Below are positions 23,710-36,658 of a stretch of DNA of 64,000 nucleotides, in pieces (within the stretch, counting starts at the first letter, position 1; each line of letters begins with the position of its first letter). The translations under genes were made by a program, and so were the position numbers. The notes below the pieces were generated by a model. The model was not told where the DNA came from. It searched no databases and saw only the letters and a list, made by a program, of their open reading frames with translations. Source of the DNA: Allacma fusca. Its lineage: Eukaryota; Arthropoda; Collembola; Symphypleona; Sminthuridae. Location: the NCBI GenBank assembly GCA_947179485.1, contig OX359250.1, forward strand, positions 12,754,539 to 12,818,538, in the 5' to 3' direction.

Positions 23710-25274
23710 TAATACATGAGACAGAGATGCTTAAGTGTCAATGAGCTGTTCAGAAGAGTGACACGAGTGAGTACACATGTTACCATCCGCGTTTGCGAAT
23801 GGCATTACATTTACACGTTATAGTTACGCTAACGAAATGGTAACCTATTGATACTTCAACTTAATCCTGTCTAGGGCAACAAAACGTAGATCCAATGTTT
23901 TGGTACTATTCCTTTTAATATTTTATTGTTAATAACAATTTCATTTTCGGTCTTCGTCCTAAATATATTGCTGATTTGCCGTTGGGAACACCAAGTACCA
24001 CAAGCGCTAACTAACTTGTAGTAGGTATCTATTTTCCATGACCGAAGCTGATGGCTGTTTTCCCGAGTAACTCCCAAGGAAAATGTCAACGTAGTTATTA
24101 ACGCGGAAGACGTCCAATGAGAATTGTTCGGTGAAGGAAAGTTACTTACACAAAAAACTGTCTACAAGAGTAGCGCAATGCTGCATCTAGAAAATACTGG
24201 TAGTTGTGGGGTTGAAACCTAACACTTCAAATCGGGGTAGTTTCTATTATTCCACGTGTCATACATGAACGGGTGTCGTAGATACAAGACGTATTGAAGG
24301 CAAAGTCGCAGTACCAGGAAACAAGTTTCAGTAAAAACTTGGGAATCCAAATTTCATTTGTAATACAATTAAATACATTAGATGGCTAGTTTCGTCAGCA
24401 TGAACTGTGCTACCTATAATGAAAAACTCTACTTGTAGTGCACATAAGTACATACTGATAATCTGCAATAATTGCAAACTAATTATTAGTCTTTCAGCGG
24501 TAAGCAGTTTGAAGTTTAAAACTCTGATTTCGTGACTTGTGTTAAAAGATTTGGGATAATTAAACATGGAAGGAAGTCAACGCATGAAAGGCATTTAAAT
24601 ATATTTTGAAGGCTGAAGGAAGAATTATAGCAGGAATTGTATGACGGAAGGGCGAATTTGATTGTTCAAGAACCCTGGAAGTTCTAGTGATAGTGACAAG
24701 TGACAAGTGACAATAGCAGTGTAAAGTCTCTCTCTACCCCGACACCATTTCTAGATTACTCACTCATGTATAGTCATGTAACATTTTTTAAAACCACTTT
24801 TATTTCCAGAATAAAAAGTAAGAGTTTTAGAAACGTTTTAATTTCAGGGGAAATTCTTCTTTAGGGATTATCAGTTACATATATTCTCGACTGAGTTTGA
24901 CCAAAAATTATATATAGGTATTAACACACTTCACTGCATTTGAAAAATCACTTGCAAAGGGAAATAAAGTCTTTGAATTCATTATAGCGTTGGAATTGTA
25001 AAATTATTATCTTCAACTAATTTCTTCGTAATAATAAACTTATTGTTGAAGTCTTGAAGCATTTTGTCCAACTTTAGGGTCAACTTTGTTGATAATTGTA
25101 CACAGTTGTAGCTTTGTCTTTTGAGAATACTAGATTGAAATAATTGAGCAAAATCAAATTCAGAAAGCACATTTGACAACTGTTACTGTAAGTACATAGT
25201 TGACCGTGGTCTTGCTGACGATGACTTGGGACTACACTGTTTTCATTTCTGTGCAATAAAATTGATCGGTATCA
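23710..25274. other. Intergenic DNA without recognisable gene
   Basis: No coding exon or bounded element was seen. The 3' untranslated region of the acid phosphatase gene (minus strand) probably lies at its right edge. Confidence 0.4.
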
Positions 25275-28200
25275 TCAAACTTTAAAATGATTATAATTAT
25301 TGTTAATAATAGAGGTTCTTGGCTGTCTTTTCGAGCCCGAAGTGGGCGAGTAACTACCGAAACTCTCCTTGGCACTCTTTAGTTTCCGTTGCTGCTGTGG
25401 TAAGACTACTGTCAGGAAAATCACACCAGTAACTACCATTCCAATGATGAAGATCGACAGCAACATCATTATTCCTGCTGTGTCAATCTCTACAAAAAAT
25501 CCATACAATTTTTATGAGCACAGATATGTTGTATGTGCACACTATTTTTATGCAATTACCAAACCTTATTATATACTAATTGATATTCATCACATCACAC
25601 AAAAAACAACACTGCGAGGCTGTAAATACTGTATCACAAAAGGGTTTGTTATTAAGCTATAAAGATGGCAAGCATGCTAATTGTGCAGAATTATAATTAG
25701 TCACAAGTTTGTACAACAATTTTTGCATAAGAATACGTGTAATAGCAAAAGTGGAAGTGGAATCAGGTAGTAGAAGGAGTAAAAAGAAAATATTTATTCA
25801 TTCATTTTGCTTCTTTTCTGTAAGATTGCTGCGTATAGAATTGGTCAGATAGTCATTACTAGCATTACATAAAAAAAGCATAGGCTAAGTTCTAGCACCA
25901 TATACATCTATTTACGGAAATCAAAACAGAGTGACTACGTTACAACCTTACAACAAGAAGTTTGTAATATTTGAAATAAAATGTGAAAGTTCGCCCATGC
26001 CTGAGAAAAATGCTTCGGTTGCAGCGGTTGATATGAATGTCGACTTCGACTGACAATCATGGACCCATATTCCCCAGTCGTAGATGATTACATCTTTGTA
26101 CAAAGATTTAAAATTTTCCAGTTTACAAGGGTTCCCACAATTGGGGATTTCGAGTTTGTACGGTGGTCGATCGGTTTCATTTCGGAAGTGTATCTGCAGG
26201 AGTTTGAATGTTTAAATATGAAATTATTGTTCTAGTGTTTCTCAAGTCCTGTACAGAGTTAGAAAAAATACCTCAATGAAGTAATCACCCGGTTTACTCT
26301 CTGTATCTTTCTCCTTGTGAAGCTCAAAAATTACAGCCGAAGAGTATGGAGGAATTTGTCTGTAAAAACATTATCGATAAAATAAAAACCATCAGTCAAG
26401 GAAAATGTACCTCACGCCTCACTTTAGTGTTAGCTACTAATGTGTTATTGAATTCTCCAAAAGATTTATTGTGGACCTTGTACCTGTCGAAGACGTCCAA
26501 TGTTCCGAGAAAAGTAGCAATAGTTGAGTCATGCCCAGAATATAAATACAATTTGGCTTTCGGGTTCCGGTACTTCCGGCGACTGTTTTCGTTCACAAGT
26601 CTCTCAATGTTTAGCATTATGTCTCCGACGAGTGGCCCCCCACGAAGTCTCTTCATTTCTTTCTGAGCGACAATTATAGTCCAGAGGTCCTTCGCTGCCT
26701 CTTTAAGTTTTTCCGGGTAATAGTTCTTAGCCCAAGTCGGCAGAGTAAGATTATGCAGTTCCTGCTCATAAAAGGTGTGATCATGGTATTTCGATCAAGT
26801 GGTTAAAAATTATTGCAAAAACTATTAATGCTACACGCGTTTTTAATCTACCTGTATGTACAGGGTGTCGTACAGAGTCGTTGATTTGACAACATCTGAA
26901 ATATTCGTCTGTGAGTGTTCTGACAAGTATTTGTACATGTACTCATACTTTTTGTTCGTAGGTTCCATTTCAGGCGAGTGCAAATAGTCGTAAAACAGTC
27001 TCTCAAACCGGGGACAATTCACCGCATATGCAATTTTCTGAAAGGGGGTAATTAAAATTCACCGATACGTTTCGTACTTTTTTTATTGTTTAAAATTGTG
27101 ACAGATCTAATTCAATCCTTACATTATCTTCCGTGCTTGAAATTGTGTGGAGGGGAATAGGCTGCCAATTTACGGATGGATTCCACATTGAATCAGAGTG
27201 ATCTGCATTGGGTGGAAATAAACCAGCAAGAACCAACTCTCCACTCATAATGGCTCTGTCGATGTCCGAACTTTGAGTGTACACCTCGGATGTATGGTAT
27301 GAAGTATCAATGAATCCCATGTAGCGCCATTTGAGGTACTGGCCCAGCTCATATTCCTGTTGTTTTCCCTCCTGCAGAAATATTTGTCATTAATTTCAGT
27401 TTCAAAATATGTTACTTTATTTCATTGTCAATGCCCTGTCTTTTCAAAACTAGCACTACAATTTCCAACCGCAAATCATTAAAGATCCTTTCTTCATTCC
27501 TTTTTGAATAGGGCAGAATTGCTGAGACTTCAATGTTGTTTTTTAAAACTAATCGTCACAAATAAAACATCGGCAGATTTTTCGGCACTGCTGACACTCC
27601 TCGGTTGAGTGCACTCATTTTTGTAGACAAAAATTGAGTACAAGTGACACCTCAGGCGCTAATGAACTAGAAATGACTGCTGATATCTGAATTTTACTGT
27701 AGTAGCACATCGTTTTTTAAATAAAAATCGGTACACATGCAATATTTCGGTTCTAGGACAACTGCCACCCCCACAACTGCCACAGTCACAACTGCCACAG
27801 TCACAACTGCCACAGTCACAACTGCCACTTTGGCACATTTCCACACACCTCGCTTTTTAATTTAAAATGTTGAAAAACTTCACTGATTTTTGGTCTGCCC
27901 ATCTTTGTAAATACAATTTTGAAAGACAATAAACATTAAATTTAATACTGTCTAACAGTATAAATAATTTGATGGAGCAAACGATAAGCATAAACCAAAA
28001 TATGTCGACATGAAGCTAATAATAAGACTAACCCGGAATATGTGCATTTATAAACCAACAATCAGGTTTAACACATTGTTCTGACATATGATAAACTACA
28101 GCCATGTACTTATTTAAGTGTGTGCCGTCACGCTGATTTTATTTGATGACCAGGAGATTGCATACTCGTCGATTTTACAGTGCTGCTTGAAAACGAAAAA

Positions 28201-31200
28201 AACCGTATTTTTCCGTTTCTGTTGTCGTTTCCGTTCTTAATTAAACGAGTTTATCGTTTGTTTTCGTTTAACCGAATTTTTGTTTATCGGTTTCCGTTTT
28301 AGTTATCAAAAACCGTTAGGTCAAATTTTCGGTTAATAACGTTTTTCAATAACGTTATCTTATAACGTTTTTCAATAACGTTATCTGATAACGTTTTCCA
28401 AGTCTGGTTACTGCTTGCAATTTTGGATCGGTGGCAAATAATTATTGTGGCAGTTGTGAATGTGGCAGTTCTCCGGGTGGCAGTTAGCCGGACAGGAATA
28501 TTTTAGTAGTAAATTCAAAAACTGGAAGATTTTTTGTCAGCAACCCTCTAGTTCCCGAGATGTGAGAGGTCAGAGTGTACATCATTTGGCTTTTAATCGA
28601 AAATGATTCTAGTTTATTAAACCTCTTCAACGACGAAATACTACTTGCTAGCTAATGCTGGAGTGTACGAAGCAATGATACCCTTCCGTTTCCATGCGTG
28701 AATGTTGTGTAAATATTTACCGCAAAGTAATGTGGAGTATTTTTATGAAAACCAAAGCTTGCACAATGCATCGTAATTTGATCGAAATCTGTGAGCAGGA
28801 ACATGTCTATTTTCCTAGTCAAGTCAATTGTATTCTTTTCATTACCTGACTAGTCTAGTCTAGTCCTTCTTAACCTCAAATATCGCCTTAACCACTAGTC
28901 TAGTCTTTTCCTAATTTTCCTAGACAACTCGGGCTAAACTAGGGCACCAGTGACTCACATTACATAAAAACAGGCACTGATTTAATTTTTACCCCCACCC
29001 CAAAAGACTTGCAAACAAAAAAGTTATAGTTACCAGACATAGAAATTCAGCATATTGAAATACTGCAGCAGCATACATGTATAAAGGGCATACCAAGGTT
29101 ACTTTTGACCCCCTTTGGAAAATTGGAAAAAAATTAGACTCCCGGGCATGATATATTATGTCATGACGTCTTACGTTATGTGAAATAAAAAAGACTAACG
29201 AGGGTTTTTGAAAAAAGACTTAAATACTCAAATTTTATATTAATTAATTATATTATTTAATATTTTGACACACTGCTGCGCCAAGCTCCATAGTCTAGTC
29301 TAGCCTACTCTTCAATAGTTTAGAGCACAACCAGTCAAGTCAAGTCAAATCAGTTCTATGTTTAAGTAGCAATAGTCAAGTCTCGTCTTTGTCTTGATTA
29401 TACAGCTGGTTCCCTAGTACAGTCTAGTCAATTCACCTAGTCACACTGTTTTTTATAAAATATTCTTTTTGATTACAACAAAATACAAAAATTTTGGTTT
29501 TAAAAATTTGTACTGAAATGTAATATCTAGTTGAGTTTGCAATTTTCAGATTTTAGCTCATACCTCTAACAAAATACTACCTCATGCCAGAGGGGTCAGA
29601 TTTTGTGGGAAGACGGAATAATTATTTCCAGTGAAAATCTCAGAGGGAAGGGTATATTTTTGCTAGCATAAACTTTTAAAATCGTTGACTTTCTTTTGAC
29701 AGGGTTTTTTAATTTTTGACGTGTTTCAGGGTAATTTGTTACGCAAACAAATTTTTACAGGACTTGTAGGGCAATTAATTTTGTCAACACGAATTTTGAA
29801 AATTGATGACTTTTTTAGTAGATATTTAAAGATTTAAGACAAGACTCAGCAGGGAAATTTATAAATATTTTACAGTGAGATTCACGAAAATCCGACCACT
29901 AGTTCATGTTTATTTGCGTAACACGACGTACAAATGAGAAAAAACGCGAATAGCTTACAGCATCAATACAACAAAAAATTATAATGTTCAACCAGATTTT
30001 TGCGCAATCAGCAATAAATTATTATCAGACAATGAGGTAGTTAGTTTTTGCAACTTTAACAGTAAGTTTTGAATCAAATTTTTAAAATAAAATATGGCTT
30101 TATAAGAAGTTATTTTTAATTTTACTTGCAATTTGAAGTATTAATAAACAGCTATTTTGGAAAAATTAATACTTGTTCTACAGGAAATACTGTATTCGAG
30201 CTTTCCTTATTAACAATTATTGCATTGTTAAAAAGAAATAGTAACTAAATTTATGCTTAAGCTTATAATTATTATTGATACCAGGAAAGGGTCCTGCTTA
30301 AGATTTATGTATTAGCAACGTATTAGGATAGACAATTTCGTAAACTCCCGAAAAAACTTTGGTATAAGGAGCTTCAGATATCGTAAAGTACATTTTAAAG
30401 AGGTGAGTTAAGCATTGTACGCTGTATAAATTCTGTCATTGACTTTTAGCACTTAATATTCAAAGATGTAGAAGCTACCGTCAAATATTTTTAGGCAAGA
30501 GTAAGTGCATACGTACGCTTTTGTTTCTTTTGCAAAACAAAATTCAAAAGTTGAAAATTATAATTTTTGCGAACCAGTAAAAACGCATCTTCGTAATAAC
30601 TGGAGCATTACTACTAAGTACTACAATTTACTACAATTTACTACAATTTCACCATACTAAACAGCACTGATGATTAAGTTTTACACTGACTTTGTAGCTT
30701 TGATTTTCAGCTACATGAGGGAGCCTTAAGTAATTGTGACTTGACTAGCTTTTGCATGAAGTTATGTAAGTCTAGTCTAGCCCGGTAATTTCGCAAGGTG
30801 CCCTAGTATATACACTATACGTAGTCAAATTAAGTGCATTATTTTCAGTGCATTTTGCTTCCTAGTCTAGTGAAGTCTAGACTTTTCTAGTCAAGTCTGA
30901 CTTGACTAGGACAGCAGTGGCAGGAATTACAAAAAAAAACATCTTTTTCGATTAACTATAGTCGATTAAATACCAAATAAATAATTAATAATAAAATATA
31001 TTTTTCTTCACCCGATCAATACCGTCAGTAGTGTATACATGAAACCTACAATCTTTTAAAAAAACATCCACCTGACTCGGCAATCCTGAACGCTTGTTTC
31101 CGTGTTTTCGTTATGAAATGTTTCAATGGCCTATGAGTATTCCATGAGAAATGAATAGTAAGAAATTGAGTAACTAAATTTGACCCTCCCTGAAGTACAG

Positions 31201-31358
31201 TTGACCCCTCCTGAAATTTGTATGTGCAGCAGTGATTAAAATAATTATTCGTAAATCACCTTTGTTAACTGGCCTGGGCCATCATGCCAGTATAATGTAG
31301 TATTGTACGGGTCTTTGTAATAGCTTGCCAACGGACTCCGTGACCCATGACGAAAAAT
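25275..31358 (-). CDS. Histidine acid phosphatase (lysosomal/prostatic type), membrane-anchored; 5' end missing
   Basis: Exons, 5' to 3' on the minus strand: 31358-31260, 27371-27123, 27037-26852, 26761-26484, 26359-26272, 26193-25952, and probably 25489-25275. The first holds the catalytic motif IFRHGSRSP and ends ...GQLTK. It joins in phase to EGKQQEYELGQYLKWRY. The second catalytic motif, YSGHDST, is in 26761-26484. The next exons give RQIPPYSSAVIFEL and a CGNPC segment typical of the family. The last exon encodes a single membrane helix (IMMLLSIFIIGMVVTGVIFL) and a short basic tail, as in lysosomal acid phosphatases. The exon carrying the signal peptide was not found and should lie upstream, above 31358. 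The join between 25952 and 25489 is out of phase as I read it, so the anchor may need another small exon, or a soluble form may stop at 25948. Expected function is hydrolysis of phosphomonoesters in the lysosome or outside the cell. Confidence 0.88.
27759..28487. repeat. AACTGCCAC repeat element inside the acid phosphatase intron
   Basis: CAACTGCCACAGT units at 27759-27829 (about four copies of a 15-bp repeat) face inverted copies TGTGGCAGTT at 28446-28487. This resembles the ends of a foldback or hAT-like element. Flanks GGAC occur on both sides, but an exact duplication was not established. A CGTTTTC/AACGTTAT-rich block at 28178-28413 is nested inside it. Confidence 0.5.
28813..30911. repeat. 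CTAGTC-rich repeat region in the acid phosphatase intron
   Basis: TCCTAGTCAAGTCA at the left is matched by its exact complement at the right (30898-30911). CTAGTC/GACTAG motifs are dense next to both ends. No target duplication was found, so the element borders are tentative. Confidence 0.45.
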
Positions 31359-34300
31359 CTAGCAAAAATGTAATGAACATTTTAAGAATTATTTTACAAA
31401 AGCGGACTCTGTACAACGGGCAATGGTATATGTGTGTACAAGGCACATGATACATATTGAAGGCCATGTTGTTTACGCAATCAAAATGAAAGATATTTGG
31501 TAAACTTGAAATTAGCATAATGATATCTAGAGATTTTAAATCATGAGTATTAAAAAATGCTGGTTAAGGCTGGAACTCACAACATTTGCTATTTGCAGAG
31601 TTTCAATATTGGTACTGGAAATAACCCGTCCTTCTGTATTGTATCTCAATACATGGAGAAAAAACAGGAGAGTAGAAGCAACGTAGGAACGCATGAGTGG
31701 AGCTTAAACCTGTTCAATTCACCCAGGACACATGTAGCTCTAAATAAATCCTACTTTTTTCCCTTTGGGTATAGTTATGTGTAGATACCAAAAATGGCAA
31801 TAAACTTTGTAGCGTTGTTGAGTGTGAATGATGTCACAGAAACCGTATTAGACTCCACAGTGTGTTATTGACGAAATACACCAGCATATTAATTCTGGTT
31901 GAATTATAATATGAATAAATTATTTCTATTGTGCATGCAATTTTGTATGTTTTTGGAAACTTGAGACTTTCATGCATGTCGAATTAATGCCAAGAATCAG
32001 TAGTTGATAACTTGTTAAAATAATGGGGAGAATCATTAGCGGAAAGCGATAGCACGTAATGTACTGTGAACATACTGTAGCGTAAGGATAACAAAATTGT
32101 GGAAGGGCTGTGGAAATTTTCGAACATTATAATTTGTGTGCACAGATAGTTTAATGTAAAGTTCACTTTTCACTTTACACGGTCATTACTTTACGCTCGA
32201 AGTAATATTATATTTTAATATCACACTATTTCCCGGAATCTTAGATGTATTGCTCGTAATTGGGTTGTCAGGGCCACAATTTGTGGGAGAAAACTAATTT
32301 ACTTGCATTACAGTAATACTCAAAATATATTCCAGCCCCATCTTCACTCCTCTGCGTTTTATTTAAACTACGAGCAAGTACTGTATGTTTAAGGATATTT
32401 TACGATCTCTCGGAATCCCTCGTTAGATCTAAAGAGTTAGATGTGGAAGTACTGTAATGCAGCACACATCAATACATGAAAAAGTACGATGACAGCAAAT
32501 TGTATTGTTTTGCATTCATCAACGCAACGGCTTGTCTTGTAGGCAGAACAATGTCGCCTGTTTAACTTAATTTAGAGTTACATTGTATAGGGGTGTCGAG
32601 AGAACAAATTATTAGATCAGGCATAAAAATCATAAATAATTTATTTATTAAGGACACATGCTCATGTAAGCATACACAGATATATTTTTAAAATACTAGC
32701 AACAAATAAAGTTGACATCAAACCCGTACAATTTTCAAGTCAGCAAATATTATTATATTGATTCACAGCTCCAATGCTGCAAATGCACTGTCTTGCTCAT
32801 CATTCAACTCATAAGAAAATAAAGAGACAGTTGAATGAAAGACGGAAGTTATTATCACCCTTATTATTAGTCGGATGTTGGTTAACCACATGCCAGGAAA
32901 GCATGATTTTTATTATTATTGCTATTATGAAAACAAATGTATGTACACTTAACATTTGAGAGTGTGAGTGAAGCAACTTATGAACGCCATTCTTACTGAG
33001 AAATTCTCTATCTGGTGGGACGGGACACGAGACTATCTATGAATCTTCTATCATGTGCGGTCTGTGGGAATAAAAATAAATTTCTAATTCCTCTAATAAT
33101 CATCCAAGGTTTTGCACTTGGGATTAGTGACACCAACACCATAAACCGCCAAAGCACTTGCTGACTTGCTGGCTGGACTAGGTCCGTAAATATGTAGTAC
33201 AGATACATAGTTTTTGGTTATGGATCCTTTCTTTCATCAGTCAAACTCTAATTTGTAATCACAGCAAATGGCGCATTTACAAGTCGATTAAATTCAGCTC
33301 TCCACGTGTCTTCAATCTTTCTTTTAAATCATCATACCTACGAGAAACATTCAAGCCTAGAATAAATTAAAAATTTTGAGCAACTCAGTCATATGATAGT
33401 ATGTAAACTGGATTGCTTAATAATTACATTTAGCGATTGGATTTTACGAGATCCTGCCTTTTAATCCAGACATAATAATGATTTATGAGAGAGAACCCTA
33501 ATGCCTTCAAAATTCACATTTAACCACACTTCATTCAATTTACACAAAAAACACAGTTTGCTTGACTGCTTGGTGCGTTATTTCATAAATGTTTAAAAAT
33601 GAAAATTTTCAGAAATAATAATTATTATTGTTGTACAAAACATTGGTACGTTTCTATAATTCATATGAACAGCAACGGTGCTATGTATGGTAACTGCAAA
33701 GGGACTCACTACTACAACTACCCAATACAGAAATAGACCCGCAGTGTGTAGGACAAATTTAAGGATGAAAAAGGGTTAATTTTAAGTTATTTATTATAAT
33801 ACAGATAGCACATAATAAAGCAATAGATAGTATCAACAATGGTAAAACAATGGTGACACACTAAACATTACATAAAATGAGTAACTTGACTCGTCTAGGT
33901 TCGCTTGAGAACGGAAATGAACATAACGAACGAACAACCTCAGTCGGACTTTTGGAATTTCTTATAGACTAATAATTATTGTAAGAGTGATGCATGTAAA
34001 AGTAACGAATTTTTGCAACCGCCAGCGCGTACAACAATATAAAAATAATGGGGGCGACATTCCTAAGCCACTTTTTAGAAGGCGAGTGAGTAGCTTACAC
34101 AATCACATACTTTAGCATTGCACATGTACATGAATTGTATCAAACGTTCACAAACCAAAGTTCTGATTCCTATGACAGACTAGAACTACCACAAAATAAA
34201 ACAAATATTTTAATGCGTTGTTTAACTGTAAAATTAATGACTGACACAAAAATTGCTATGTACATATAGGTGCTCAGTCTATAAGCAACCAAACTTAAAT

Positions 34301-36658
34301 CCTTGCAATATAATATCAAACTACTAATCACGAAACTACTAACATGAAGAATTTTTTTACCACCTTCATGTAAGCAAGCTCTTAAACTAGCAAAAACGAA
34401 TTTCCACAGTTGAGTCTTGACAAAATCTGATAAAATATCAAATCAGTAGATGTAGCTTTTCTATCAGTAAAAGCAATAGACACCTCACAATAAAATGTAC
34501 GCAGGGCAGTTTATACGCGTTCATAGGTAATTAGCACCATTAACTTTAACCCAGTAACACATATATATACATTTAAACCCTCAGCTCAAATGTATTAACA
34601 AATAAAAAGCCAGATGCTAAATTCACATATCTAATGATAAACATCTGGAATGATGGATCTATGTACCTAGGTTTCGATTTTTTACTAGCTCAGTCTTGTC
34701 TCACACTATAGTTTAGTTCCCGAGACTGAATTTTTTGACTTGGGAAGATGAAATATATTGGAATTCCCATTTTGATACACTCAAAGAATCCTTTGCATGG
34801 CGCCAGATGGTCCGTGATAAAAATGTAAAAACAGAAATTCCAGGTTTTTACCGCATCTTTCCTCCTGAAGCTGAACTTTGAAGCTCGTGCACTCTAATTA
34901 TCCCGGCCATGCCCACAATTTTCAACGTATGGGCATGTGGATTAGCTCTTTGGAAAGCTCACAAAATTTCCAGTAAATAAACTTGACGAAAGATAGAAGT
35001 TTGGGGAAAAAACAACAAGTCAATCATTCCATCTTCGGTCATCAGCCGGAAAAATCTGACTTTGCTCGACTTGTTCACCCTCTGTATCGAGTTTTTGAGT
35101 CATAGGGATGGGCATAATTTTGAAAATTCTGGGTGTTTTTGCTTGAAAATTGGGTAAAATTGAATATTTTTTTTACTTTGGTACTTGTATGGGTTGATGT
35201 GGGGAAGTTTTGGCGGTACCCTGTACATGTTCCAACTTTCCTTCCAACAGAATCTACCAAAATAATTACAAGGAATAGAACAATGGAACTGAGAATAGCC
35301 TGTTGAAAACAAGATGACAAGCTGTCTAAAACTGATGCATACATATCTACATCTATTTACATATGCATAAAATGAGCCTATTGCTCACGTATATGTGTTT
35401 ATTAAATGTCTTTTTTATTCGAGGAGCAAAGCTGCGAATGAATTAGCAGCCTGGCAATTACTAATAATAAATAGTGGTATGGATGGATTGACCCACTTTC
35501 ATACTAAGGCGAATAAGATATTTTTGTTTTTACAATCATTTCATTCAACGTCAGTACCGTCATCGTCTTTACATGATGTACAGTCTACGCCTAACCACTA
35601 TCTTCGAAACTAGAAAAACTACAAGGAATTTATTACTGATCACGTATCTCGAAAATAGCATGTTAAGTTAAACAGTGGAATAATTCTGGGCAGCAATTAT
35701 TTTTGAATCTCAAACACGTCTTCAAATAAAATCTCACGAAAGACAGCAACACAAGAAACGATGTGATCATACATTGTATATGATGCTCCTTTAATATTGA
35801 CCGACATTGATCTCATTTTGTACGCAAAAAGTTCGAAAACAAAACCTATTTGTTTTAGCTAATTATTCAAAACTTTATTATTGATCTGTAAGCAATGATA
35901 GCAACTCAAGTACATACTTACATATGTGCAAAGACTATTATCGTTTGTCGAGAAGATGTTTTACATTGCTACAATGTTTCCATTTAAATTGCAAATATTA
36001 TGTCAAGTGTATAAGATTTGTTTTTTTATTTCGAAGCGTTTTCGAACTTCAATCAAATATAAAATTCCATAACAAATTCTCATCCTATTTGTTTTTAAAT
36101 TGTTTTTTTAAAGATCACTTAAAAAATCTGTAGAAAAATAGACACTATACTGAATTATTGAGATAAATATAAGCCACACTAAAATAAATTTTATTTCTTC
36201 ATTAAAACTTTTTAGAGACCATCCTTCCCTATCGTCCTCCTCCGTACCCTTACCATTATCCTCCAATCAACAGGTAATAACACTAAATGTCTAAATCAAA
36301 ATTACGTGAATAGAATACACTAATCTATACATATGTACATACATTGCTCATTCCATTATTGGTAGTAAACATAGGGAATTAGCATGCACACAAAGATTCT
36401 TAAAATAATTTAAAATTTAAAGTGTAATATAATGTAGGACTAGCGACCCTGATTCTGTAAAAATAAGCTTTGAACTCCTGGACTGGAGGTGTCTGATAGC
36501 CTGAAACATAATACAGCTACTGAGTAAAAGCGTCCCTGACATTCTGACGTAAATACTACGTGCACTAATGTACAGTGAATGCAACAATGCAGAATAGAAA
36601 TGTTTATCCAAAAATGCAAATAAATGTACTCCTGGCTCCAGTGTAGTTGCTCATCAAA
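31359..36658. other. Long intergenic stretch, no gene recognised
   Basis: About 5.3 kb of AT-rich DNA. It should contain the missing 5' exon(s) of the acid phosphatase on the minus strand and the thioredoxin reductase promoter or upstream exons on the plus strand. I could not place either with confidence. No bounded transposon was seen. Confidence 0.4.

Noticed and set aside
28178..28413. CGTTTTC-rich block with CAGT-type ends as a separate hAT MITE
   Set aside because: The 8-bp flanks do not match, so an independent insertion is not shown.
30600..30655. Short direct repeats of CTACAATTTA resembling a CRISPR-like or minisatellite array
   Set aside because: Only three short units without spacers; a trivial local duplication in a eukaryotic intron.
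33008..33208. Minus-strand frame as the missing first exon of the acid phosphatase
   Set aside because: It lacks a convincing signal peptide followed by a phase-0 donor and the residues expected just before FRHG.
36647..36658. Upstream start for thioredoxin reductase
   Set aside because: The upstream codon is TTG; the first ATG in frame is 36659, which fits the family N-terminus.
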